Positions 22,194 through 32,264 of a stretch of DNA of 64,000 bases are shown here, one piece after another (within the stretch, counting starts at the first letter, position 1; each line of letters opens with the position of its first letter). A model generated the notes under the pieces. That model was given only the letters and a program-made list of their open reading frames with translations, had not been told where the DNA came from and searched no databases. The stretch is taken from contig OZ020256.1 in the NCBI GenBank assembly GCA_963971285.1, positions 6,140,501 to 6,204,500 on the forward strand, written 5' to 3'. The translations under genes were made by a program, and so were the position numbers. Origin of the DNA: Astropecten irregularis. Taxonomy: Eukaryota; Echinodermata; Asteroidea; Paxillosida; Astropectinidae.

Positions 22194-24533
22194 GTAAGAT
22201 TATTGATATTCGCTCATTATTCTGAATTTGATGGCTAGTTAAAACGACATATGACGGCGTGTCACGAATGTTTTCATTCCGAGCAGCCGAAATAGGCCTA
22301 TCAATTTACCACGTAACCATAGCACAGTAGGCGCAGGCCTAGGCTATAGGCTATATTATCAGCTGTTACAATGTCAATAGCTTTACTTGCAAGAACTTTG
22401 CAGTATTCCGTGTATTTCCGACAGAATTCTAACCGGCTTTACGGGCCCAATTTCACGGCCCTGCATGAAATTTCTGTCTTCATAAATACAGGATTAACAA
22501 CCAAGTTTCGGTAACGGTGTGAAAGCAGGTCCGATTCCCATAAAGGGAATAAAACAACTTATAAATAGGCCTAGGGCCAAATTAATAGGTTCTAACGTTA
22601 GGGCCTACTGTTCCAAAATGATATTTTTGACTTTCAGCAAATGTTCCTTAAAACCCCACCAAGATAGAAGAATTTTGTGCAACATTTCAGAGTAAAAATA
22701 CAATTTTCTTACCTGTTTGTTGCAAACTTCAAAAACAGCCCGTCGGCCACTTTGTCTGGTCTGGCTAGTCAAGTTTAGTCTGGTACCTACAACCAACGTA
22801 TTGAAAGTCCACACAATGAGAGCAGACACTAGACCATATTATCGTCTGCGCGTCTGCGGCCGTTATGTGCGTTCTTGAAAAGTCACGTCTTCGTTACCGT
22901 TTTTACCCCATAATTTCCCTCAAAAATCAAAGCCCGGCCCTGCCCTTTTTCCACAAATTTAACCTTGCTAATAATATTGAAGAGGACACCACAACAATAT
23001 ATTTTGGTAAGTTTCTTTATAAAAAGGTGTTTTAGTCTCTTTATAGGTATCGGACCTGTTTGTACACCGTTACCCTTTGTCTAATGGTATCAATTTGATC
23101 ATTGTGTTGTCTGATTTATTATTAATTCCACTCACCCACTGTTAACTGTCCTTTTGTGCCAACAGCACCTGCTAGCAGGTTGCAGTCTGCTGTTGTACGC
23201 CGTGGCATGGCAACTGAGAGTATGGAACTACCCAAGAAGTCAGGTGTTGTGTGGATGGCAGGAGGCTTTGGTGCCTTTTGTGCCATCTGTGCTTGGGTAG
23301 GTAATCGTCAGAGTTGTTGACTCCAGTCGGTGACTTGGACTCGACTGTCCGACTCGAGTCACCAATTTTTGTGACTTGTGACTTGACTTGACTTGGAACA
23401 AAATGACTCAAATCGAGTCTGTCTGGTGGTGTCCTAACTGTGGAATGTTATTAGCAAGCCTTGAATTTAACAGAGGCCACAGGGGCCTTGGCCTTCTTAG
23501 CCCTGGTTCTTGGCCTCCTTCAAATTTGTCCATATATGTTAAATGTTTTTCCAATGGAAGTGCCCCTTGCAATGGAAAAGTGGCTTTGCTCCTTTCAGAA
23601 CCAAATTCAAGGCCTGTATTAGGACCTGTGACTAATTTCCTTGTTTCTCTGAAGTCAATCAAAATAAACCATGTTGTGTTGGAGTCACTTGTAGATTCAC
23701 TGTGCGAGCAGTCGGCATGAGTTTGAGAAACTTTAGAGCCAAAGTGTCACAATGTTTAATATGAAATCAGTGTGCAGCAACTGTAGCCAAAATGCAGTTG
23801 AGCAAACAGTTGAACTGAAATTTGAATCTTTCTTTGTTTGTTCATTGGGTAAGATTTCCAATAACTTCAACGGTATGGCTACCTTTTTGCGTTTTTATGC
23901 ACCCCCAAAAAAGTGGCACCCGGGGCGCTGTTATGCCACTTTACAATATTGACAATATGACATCAAGAGTAGACTTCACCAAACTCATCACAACTTACTA
24001 TCAATCTTAGGTCTTACAGTGATCAATACATTACAGCCCCACGTAGGAATTGAAGGATACAATGGGTTATCATTCGTATCTAGAGGTACGATCAGTCGTA
24101 GGGCTTCGTGAAATCGAACCCAGGATTTTAACACTATTGACATCATTTGTATACTACTGATGTCAGCAAAATTTAAGAAACAAGACAGGCAACACGTTCC
24201 CAATGGCATCAAAGTTGAATTAATTGCCTTGGGGCCCCTCCAAATGTTCCAGTAGATATTACAGTTTCTCACAAACAAGGCTCTTTGTTATGGGAAAATT
24301 GCATTTGTCTTATAAATATAAGAAAAGAATATCTGCCCTTGGTGCATCATTTTTACAGTTCTGGCTATCATCATGTGTTGAGATTTTACTAAGATGTTTC
24401 CCCTAATATTGAATATTTTGTCATTAAAGCTGTGTTTTTTTCTTCTGTTTCACTCATTTATTTTTTGCAATAGGTGAGCTTCAATGACCTCATTGTTTGG
24501 GGTGTGGCTCCACCACGACCAAAGACTGAATAG
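22157..24533 (+). CDS. Probable small mitochondrial inner-membrane protein, three exons, 75 aa
   Basis: The exons are 22157-22193, 23166-23296 and 24474-24533. Introns are GT-AG: GG|GTAAGA to CCAACAG, then TTGG|GTAGGT to GCAATAG. The joined frame is 228 nt, beginning ATG with AAAA before it and ending TAG. The product starts MIGAVSRALLRRAPASRLQS, basic and free of acidic residues for its first 29 residues, as in a mitochondrial presequence. One hydrophobic segment follows (VVWMAGGFGAFCAICAWV, residues ~40-57), then FNDLIVWGVAPPRPKTE. Size and layout resemble small subunits of respiratory complexes, but I cannot assign a family. Confidence 0.6.
22634..23090. repeat. Copy 2 of the dispersed ~430-bp block
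   Basis: It is homologous to 15-430 and lies wholly inside the first intron of the small mitochondrial-type gene. It ends at TTTTGGTAAGTTTC, keeping the donor-like GTAAGT seen in copy 1. Confidence 0.75.
23166..23296 (+). CDS. Exon 2 of small mitochondrial-type gene
   Basis: Encodes the rest of the presequence (ending near VVRRGMATES) and the membrane segment. The join from exon 1 is phase 1; the exon ends in phase 0 at GCT TGG|GTAGGT. Confidence 0.65.
23968..24122. mobile_element. GGGGTCGATTTCAC-type foldback, diverged copy
   Basis: It begins AGTAGACTTCACCAAACTC and ends CGTAGGGCTTCGTGAAATCG, matching the two copies at 14.8-15.1 kb. It lies in the second intron of the small gene. Confidence 0.8.
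24474..24533 (+). CDS. Exon 3 of small mitochondrial-type gene
   Basis: The acceptor TTTTTTGCAATAG is followed by GTG AGC TTC AAT..., encoding VSFNDLIVWGVAPPRPKTE and a TAG stop. Confidence 0.6.
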   Translation: MSFNDLIVWGVAPPRPKTE

Positions 24534-25352
24534 GAGACTAGGCAATCAATTGAATTTTATGCGTGACAAAAGGGTAAGTAAATGCTTTAAACTGTGCATA
24601 AATTGAGAGGTTTCGGTCACACACGGGTACTGTGTGAACATTAAGCCAACAGTACACGTAATCCCATTTGATGTGTAATGCTGTCACTATCCTTGTTGAT
24701 AATACGTTTTCACTTGAGTAAAACGTCACTGGTACACAAAGGCTGATGATATCACAGCTGCTAAAGGTGGCGTTCTGCTAACCATGCACCATTGAAACCT
24801 CCCTAATAATCCATTGGGCCCATGTAGATGATAAAACATTGATATCACCGTGATGGTAACCATATGAATTATAGGTTCTCTTTTTGAAAGAGGGGTGAAA
24901 AGAAACAAGCAAATATTGCAGCTCATCAATTAGATTTGTAATTTGAATGATTGTCATAGAGCCATCAAAATTCGAGATGTGTCTGCCGTTGAGTGAGCTC
25001 TGTTGCCCGTATGGCGTATGTGCTGTGTATTTTTTACGCTACAGTACGACAGTGTTTTGGCGCTTTACGACCAAAAAGGTGGCCTATTATCTGCCTATAT
25101 CTGGGTGCCTTTTGCAGTAATTACATAGTTCTACGATTTTTAGCATGTTGTATAACAAAATATGTTGCAAACATTTGCTGTTTTTTTTTTGTCATGGAAA
25201 ATCTGAAGTGTATCGATTGCAAGCATATCAGAATTTTTTCACAGCGTATCGGCCCGATATCCTATTGTATGCTTGGCTAGAACGCTGCCATCAATAACAG
25301 TCATTGCAAATATCAGTCCTTGCACGGCCTGTTCTTTCCTATGATCATTCTT
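24534..25352. other. 3' flank of the small gene, no further gene seen
   Basis: AT-rich. ATTAAA occurs upstream at 24423 but I see no clear polyadenylation signal after the stop. One segment (~25000-25280) is open on the + strand without recognisable features. Confidence 0.4.
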
Positions 25353-25720
25353 ATTGGTATAATACATGATTGGTAAAGGTCACAGAACAGCACCCACACT
25401 TTATCTGATCCAGCATATACATGAAATAATAAACCTGAGCAAATTCGAACTCAATCGGACATCTGAGTCACGAGAAAATAGCGAAAACCTGACTCAAATT
25501 CTCTTATAAACCATAAATAATTTTTTTGATCTTACACAAGATCGAAGCTGTTTTCGGTCTTTGTTTTACTAATTTCTGGATAAATACACAATTTCAGGCG
25601 GAAATATTTTAACGGTATGTTTCTACATGTACCAGCACAATCTTCATATCCTGAAAGTTATACGTAAATCTGTGAACATTTCTGTTTGGGTATGTTACCA
25701 ATTCTGTACTGTAACTTTAA
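25353..25720 (+). mobile_element. TTAA-flanked MITE, subfamily B, copy 2
   Basis: Same orientation and layout as 18331-18700. The left boundary is damaged (TTATT instead of TTAA), and the right end is CTGTAACTTTAA. Confidence 0.85.
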
Positions 25721-25934
25721 AAACATTGACTCGTATGTCCTGAGAATTTCAAGACAAAGTACTATCATCCAACTGATGTTATTGTCAATTGCCTTTGTGC
25801 ATTACTGTATCCTTTCAGCTGCTGTTGTTCTGATGTGGTAAATATGCAGTGAACTTCTCATCATCGGATCAATGATCTGTCTCCAGTACAAAGCCAAAGG
25901 AATCAGTATTAGAGCCAGTATTTCAGTGTTAGTA

Positions 25935-26022
25935 GTATAATAATAATAATAATGGTGGATACTTATAAAGCGCAGTTCTGTCTTTCGACGTTCACGGCGC
26001 ATTTATTATTATTAGTATATCA
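25935..26022 (-). repeat. Short (TAA)n-bounded fragment, possible LINE tail
   Basis: ATAATAATAATAAT, then TTATAAAGCGC and ending TTATTATTATTAG. AGCGC next to TAA repeats resembles the 3' tail of the LINE at 9.6 kb in reverse. Confidence 0.35.
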
Positions 26023-26227
26023 GTATTGGACATCTGTAGAAAGCTTCCTAGTTCAAAAGGCCCTTTCTTGAAACTTCAGCCCATGCTTTTTCAACCCAGG
26101 CTTCGAATTTGATATATAAAATCTGCAAGATACAGGTTCTGACTTCCAAAAGTGAGTAATGGTATTAAACAGGGTACTTTTATAGCGTCAGTTTCTCTCA
26201 TTCAAGTGTGTGTATTGTTAACCCTGT

Positions 26228-26571
26228 GGTCGATTTCACCATAGAGGAAGCTATGATTTCACAAATCACGAAGATTCATCTTTAACGTCAATTGATCCTA
26301 ATAGGGCTCTGCGCTCGAGCTATTTATAGAATACACTCTTTATACTGAAAGCTATAGTTACCCAGATGTTTGGACAAATTGCACAACGTTTACGTGTAAG
26401 TTGGGTATATGAAGTACAACTTGTTTGTCTGAACATCTGAATGTGACGTCACGAGTGTGGAGCCCTATTACTAAGCAAAGTGTCGTGTCAATACAAATCA
26501 CTAGGGTAATGTTGACGACTCAACTTATGATTAATCTGAATGTTTTGTGAAATTTAACCCCTGGGGCAAGT
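26228..26571. mobile_element. Foldback with GGTCGATTTCACC end, split by another element
   Basis: The left end GGTCGATTTCACC and right end GTGAAATTTAACCCC are inverted. The unit is interrupted by 26300-26469. Confidence 0.6.
26300..26469. mobile_element. Foldback with AATAGGGCTCTGCGCTC ends, nested
   Basis: The ends TAATAGGGCTC and GAGCCCTATTA are inverted. TGTGACGTCACGAGTG lies next to the right end, exactly as in the relative at 10724-10866. An inner arm pair, GCACAACGTTTACGTGTAAG / CTTACACGT-like and CAGATGTTTGGAC / GTCTGAACATCTG, gives further folding. Confidence 0.75.
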
Positions 26572-27529
26572 CACTTCCATTCGGAAATGCGTGAAGCCTA
26601 AGCTGAGTTTCAGAAGGCCATTTGAAACTTTTTACCAAAAAACAACCCAAAGGGCATTATCTAGTCACCAAAGTTTGACAAATGTCATCAGGTAAAATAT
26701 CATGTTCAGGTAGTAATTTTGATCATCATTTGATAAATATTTAAAGTACTTGTATGCAAAACTTTTATAAGTAATATTTATATCAAAGTTTGATGTGAAA
26801 TTATTTGGCTACATTTGAGTGATGTTACTTTCATACATTTTTAAAAGGGTTTCTAAATGGCTGAATAATGTAACTTATTTTGGAGGGGCATTCCTTGGAA
26901 ATCTTGGCGCATTTCTGTCATGTATTCCACTTTGAAACCTCAGTTCAGGAAATAGCTCATATTGGTATTGAACAATCGGGGTCTATAGAATTTCATAAAA
27001 TGGCAGACAGAGTATCAAAGAGTCAGCAGTTTGCAGAAGGAACTTACATTTACTTCTACTTTTTTGGCTTATTAATGATGAATTTCACATTTTCTGTTTA
27101 GGCTTTATCTTTATAAGGGCATTATTGGTTTCGACAGATTTTCTCTAGCATTGCAATACAGGGTGTACCGTATACATCATAATTATTAACAGTCCTTTGG
27201 TTTACATGCATAAGATGTTAAAGTTGTATCCTTTTTGATTTTTGGCTTTTAAATTTGAAAAACATGTGTGTTTGTTTTACCCACTGTTGAAAGAATGGAT
27301 GTAAAAAAAGAGAGTATGAAACAGAGTTCTGATGTCAGATATAGTTAAGAAATTCAGATGTGACATCACATTTTAACCAGAGTAGGAATTTAATTTGTAA
27401 ATCAGTACGTTGACTAAACACTTGAAAGCGCACAAACTATCATGTTTAAAAACGCACAACCTGCCATGTTTAAATAAAGACTGAGTAGTTTCATGGTGTA
27501 GAATGTAGATGAATTGAGTGTTTGGATTT
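26572..27529. other. AT-rich stretch without recognised features
   Basis: Nothing supportable was seen beyond AT-rich sequence and short chance frames. Confidence 0.5.
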
Positions 27530-27795
27530 TCATTATTGCTGCAGGTGTTGCTGCTGCTGTTTTTGCATGTACATGTACATGTATTGCTGCTGCTCTTCCT
27601 GTTGATAAGGAGCTGCTGCTGCTACTTAGTACTGTTACTGCTTCTGACTGCGTCAACTGCTGCTGCCGTCTGCAAATACTATCGCAGCTGTTTCAGCTGC
27701 TATTGCTTTTGCTGCCTCTGCTTGTTATTGCTGCTGTTTTTGCTAACTTCTGCTGCTGCTTATGTATACTGCTGGTGTTTGTGTTAATGCATCTG
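27530..27795. repeat. Imperfect CTG/TGC-rich tract
   Basis: TGCTGCTG-type triplets recur for ~260 bases with many interruptions, giving leucine/cysteine-rich false proteins in all forward frames. It reads as a degenerate trinucleotide repeat. Confidence 0.75.
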
Positions 27796-27806
27796 CTGCC
27801 GCTTTT

Positions 27807-28037
27807 GGGGCCTTTCTCAAAGCTCGGCCCTGACTCGGGGTCCGTCTCCACTTCTCGAATCCATTCTAAAATTAAAGGTATCAAAATAGAGACTTAAGGC
27901 TGCAGTTCGGAAGTTGATTCTCTAGTTTAGAAAAGAAAAGAAGGCTTCATCTTCAATGAAAAGCCACAACCTATATTTTCAGCTTATGGATGACAGAGAC
28001 GGAGCCAGAGCCGGAGCCAAGCTTTGAGAAAGGCCCA
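27807..28037. mobile_element. Foldback with GGGGCCTTTCTCAAAGC ends
   Basis: The ends GGGCCTTTCTCAAAGCT and AGCTTTGAGAAAGGCCC are inverted. The middle (TCAAAATAGAGACTTAAGGC..., CTTCAATGAAAAGCCACAA) matches the element at 60905-61171. Confidence 0.85.
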
Positions 28038-28528
28038 TGATATGCCTGCTTTTCAACTTTTTTACATTGATCCCTATATCCACCAATAGAGGGCGCTAAC
28101 ACAAAAAGCCTGCTTTATTAAACAATTAGCTCCACTACCGCCGTAAAATTAATTGCACGACACAAAAAAATGATTGTTCTGAAAATTGGTTGGTTTACAA
28201 TGTATTAATTTATTGATAATCAGCCTCAGCGAACGAATTGCGACCTTGGGAGCTCAGCGCCACAGGTCGGCGCAACCATGGTGGTAGAGGGCGCCACCTA
28301 TTTGCGACGAGACGGGCGACTCAGTACGATGACGCTGTGGGCGAACTGTACGTCTGATTTCCTCCTTCCTCCATGGTCTGATCATGGAGGAATCATGGTC
28401 GGATCGGAAGAAGGATCTTCACTTCGTCTGTCGCCCTTCCAGATAATTTGAAGGCAGATGCAAAAGAGAAGGCGCCACGGGTGACGCGATGGGCGCGCGA
28501 CGTAATTCGTCCTCTACGACGTCAAGTC

Positions 28529-28776
28529 AGGAGCCAATTTCATAGAGCTGATTAGCACAAAAAATTGCTCAGCACAAAAATAGCTTACCCAATAAAACAA
28601 ACCACCATTGAAAATTCCATTTGATATTCATGGTCAGCGAACAACAGCCAATGAACAATTGCAAGTGATACACAACACACGGACATTTGGCTGTTAGTCC
28701 TATTTTTACTAAGAATGAAATGTCATGCTTAGCGAATTTCAAGTGTGCTAAGCAGCTCTATGAAAATTGGCCCCAG
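28529..28776. mobile_element. GGCCAATTTCATAGAGC foldback, copy 1
   Basis: The left end AGCCAATTTCATAGAGCTG is inverted as CAGCTCTATGAAAATTGGCCCC at the right (given here in two short arms). The inner sequence has AAACAAACCACCATTGAAAA and GATATTCATGGTCAGC, shared with 47011-47222. Confidence 0.85.
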
Positions 28777-29614
28777 ACTCGTGGCGCATGGAATCAATTT
28801 ATGTCATGGCGTTCTGATAATCCGTGGCATGCGTGCTTGAAAAGTATGGTGAACTTGCACGGAGGGTCCTTTGTGGATGAAGTAAAAAATTACTTCATTT
28901 CCAAAAAACAAAACTCAAAACAAAAACAGTCGAGAATGGATTAATTATATAATTAATTTATTTGGTGACCGGGAAGATGGGAAGGTAGATGTGCATTTGG
29001 CCAAGTAAAAATTTACTAAAAATCTATGGTCTTGTGGAAAAATTGAATAGGAACACGATCGTTTACACAGGCACCCAGGAAAAAAAAGCTCCTCGTCAGC
29101 ATTTGGTAACTAAAAATTGGGAAGCTGGCAACATTGCCAAGGTCAGTCGGTCACAAGTCTTGTAAACCATGCCACCGTGCCGCCACACGACAAGGCACCG
29201 TGTAGCGCACCACCGGCACACCGAGTGACAAGAGAATAATATTTATGACCGAAGATTATGCAGAGTTACAGGCGCCCTATTAGTTTGAACCGGGAGGTAG
29301 CAAATGATTATTTTTATACCTCTACGATGATTGAAGTGTTTACTTCATGTTCTCATGCACGCAGTGACACATGTTGGAACATGGTCGGAATTGCGGTTAC
29401 ATGTACATTGTCTTTATTCTGTTCAGTGAAAAATAATTGTGTGCCTTTTTTATCATGTGAAAAAAAAAATGTCAATTGAAATTACTGAAGTATGAAATAC
29501 CGCAGCTGCGTTACTCAGGCGAGCTGTCTTGGAAAAAATATGAAACGTTGAAAGTTTCTAAAACTGAGGGAAGTGGTTCAATATGCAATGACCATTGGTG
29601 AAACGATAATATTA

Positions 29615-29830
29615 TGGGCCTTTACGAAATAAGGCTTGAGGCTAGGCTTGGGATTTATTTTGCTACTTTGAGTCTAAATGAAATGAAGGACTTGATATAC
29701 ATGGCGAAGCTGGAGCCTTTCTTCTGCTTCATCATGTGGCCCAACCCCTTTCATTTCGTTTTGTGGGCCTCAAATGACGGTAGCAAAATAAGTACAAGCC
29801 TAGCCCCAAACCAGGTTTCGTAAAGGCCCT
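29615..29830. mobile_element. GGGCCTTTACGAAA foldback, copy 1
   Basis: The ends GGGCCTTTACGAAATAAGG and CAGGTTTCGTAAAGGCCC are inverted, with inner arms AAATGAAATGAAGG / CCTTTCATTTCGTT. Open frames across it and across the 39-kb copy look alike only because the element is shared. Confidence 0.85.
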
Positions 29831-29915
29831 ATGTCTTTTGTCTACTGGCTTCTTGAGCTCATCGAATGGCCTCATCATTGGCTGTACAATATTGGTTTGC
29901 ATGCAGCGCACTAGT

Positions 29916-30404
29916 ACTAGGGTTGCACCCAAGTAAATAAACTCCCATAGACAACAGTGATAAATCCTCAAACTTCAAAAATCATTTAAAAATATACAAA
30001 ACTCTCACAGCTGTTCAAGTTGCACAGAAAAATGATGATGAACATGTAACCTTTCATTTTCTTTTCATTTTATGGTAGGGTGACCATTGAATTTTTGAGT
30101 TATACTCATTCTCAGCTGACCACCCCTAAAACAAGGTATGGAACACTCCAGTCAAAGAAGCCATTTTCAAAAAAACATCCCTCTGCAAAGCGGCTGGAAT
30201 AGACCCACTTTCTCACCCAATTGCATCAAAAATGGTCACAAATGGAAGCCCAGAGTCCAGGCAGGAGGTCCAGTGCCATATTTCTTCAATCCTTCATTTT
30301 CATAGCTCTCACAACTCTCTTATTTAAAATATATTGAGTGCTTAACTTTTATTCATGAGCTCGGCGGACGGATTTTGGCACTATTTACTTGGGTGCACCC
30401 CTAG
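29916..30404. mobile_element. Foldback with CTAGGGTTGCACCCAAGTAA ends
   Basis: The left arm CTAGGGTTGCACCCAAGTAA and the right arm TTACTTGGGTGCACCCCTAG are inverted around ~450 bp of unrelated sequence. No coding capacity is apparent. Confidence 0.8.
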
Positions 30405-32090
30405 TGGTATATGGCTGCATCCATGTTTATAGAAGAAGTGTGTTTTATAATACATATATCTCCTTAAAAGTCGCAACAGAATCTTGTTGACAGTTTGGTG
30501 CATGCCAAAGGAAAACTACATGTATTACACATGTACTTGATGTCAACATGAGGTCATCTACCGGATGTTGTTCTATATTTGTCCTACATTGTCCGTGCGG
30601 ATAAGGTACTATACAAACACTGTCATTATAGCTAAGTGTGAAGATACCGCACGTCAATTATATGCCGCTGATCAGTGATTAAAGACATAAATTGGCGTTC
30701 TTATCATTGTGTGTAACAACAATACTGCGTTGGCGCACCGTACGCGTAACGTGACGTTGGCAGCCATGTCATGCCAGCATGCTCACAGACATAAACACTG
30801 TAGTGGTTTCTGTCAACCGCTCGTATCCTTTGACCTGCAAGAACAGAGTTAGCTAGCTCACCGTGCCATGCGTACCGTACCGTACGTCATCTAGCAACAA
30901 GTGCTTGCCAGCTGTCTCTGCTGTTTTATTGCTCCCCGTGTTGCCACGACGCAAGGTCAGACATTGGATTAAGGATTGGATCTTAGGGGCTCTTTTCGGT
31001 TCCCAATGATTGAATCAACCTTGACGTGGTTTGATTGCGGTCCCATGTGCAGCTTCTCAGTAACAGGAAAATATATCAGAAACTTCTGCATTTGTGGTTC
31101 CCCCCTTCGACTGTCGTGCCAGTGTAGGATTGAGCCAGTTGTGCACGAAGTAGCAGTTTGCTAAGTCTTATCTTGCATTAGAAGTCACGGACGACATCAT
31201 GACTACGGACTCCTTGCTGGGAACGCAACTGTGACCTAAGAATCTTGTACTTTCCTTTGCATTCTCTCTGCTGGAACCGCGACATGTCTCAGCTCACGGT
31301 GGTGCTGCGGCCTGCGTAGCTGGTCAAACTATGTATGTGACAACTTGAGAAGTACCATACCTGCAATCAAGAGGCTAAAGCTCAACTACTTTACAACTGA
31401 GAGCCGTGTCAAGCAAGCAGGTCATGATTGTCGAATTAAAAACCAATTTCATTTTCCACCGCACTTCTTTTGGAGGAACACTACTGTAAGCAACGTGCAC
31501 GTATATCTCTCTCCGGCCGTCAGCACATGACAACACAGAAAATTGGTGGCAATTTCCGTGTAGGATTTCCGATCTTGCTCGCATGGAATTGTTGTATAAT
31601 TAGATGCACATGGTCTCACCAGTGATGTTTCAGAGGATATTTAACCTCAGCTGCGCCGTTTCACAATTCCACTCAACGTTCTGCTTAGTAAATTTTCGAA
31701 ATTCAAAGACTATAAAGAGATTTTGGTGATGTTATGTTACGGACAGTGGATGTTCAGCGAGGGAATTTGTTTGAATCGTTAGCCGCCAAGGTGCATGTTG
31801 CCTGGAGGACTTTCGCCATTTTAGTAAGGTGTTGGGTGACATTCTGTAACTTTGCTTTTCGACCCTGAATATTAAACTTGCATTATATTCAGAGAAGGAA
31901 GGAAGCATATCGGTACCAGGTACTAATACTACTACTACTACTGTACTACTACCGTACTAGTACTACTAAGCAACAGGCGAAGTTATTGCTGTGGATCCAA
32001 ATAGGATATTATGAACGCCATATCTTGCACGTGAATCGTTTGACGGCCAAGCGACCATCAGGCAGCCCAGGCTTTCTCCCATTATACACC
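30405..32090 (+). other. Upstream region of sulfotransferase first exon A
   Basis: Less AT-rich than the surroundings, with CCGTACCGTACG repeats near 30880. It probably includes the promoter and 5' UTR of exon A. No TATA box can be singled out. An ACTACTACT run lies near 31930-31965 in the likely 5' UTR. Confidence 0.35.
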
Positions 32091-32264
32091 ATGCGGCTAC
32101 GCTACTTGAGCCGGGCCAAAAGGTCAACTGTTATGTTCGCCTTTTGTCTGGCCTCCATTGTTTTCATGACGGCAAGTTTGCAGCGGGGAATGTTTATGGT
32201 GCATCAGATGGCAGGACTGAGTCTGGACTACGATATCGACAGCAATGCGCACATTCAAGCACAG
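32091..32264 (+). CDS. Sulfotransferase first exon A: short type II anchor, 58 aa
   Basis: It starts MRLRYLSRAKRS, a basic cytoplasmic tip, then VMFAFCLASIVFMTA as membrane anchor, then a stem ending NAHIQAQ|GTATGT. ATG 32091 is the first in-frame ATG, although the frame is open well upstream. Layout and length match the N-terminus of chondroitin 4-sulfotransferases. Confidence 0.6.

Noticed and set aside
27514-27897. Leucine/cysteine-rich proteins around 27.5-27.9 kb
   Set aside because: Translation of an imperfect CTG tract; all forward frames look alike in composition.
29614-29823. Two similar proteins at 29.6 kb and 39.1 kb (phrase KLEPFF, SNDGS)
   Set aside because: Both cover the GGGCCTTTACGAAA foldback, on opposite strands. 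A palindromic element gives alike translations on both strands.
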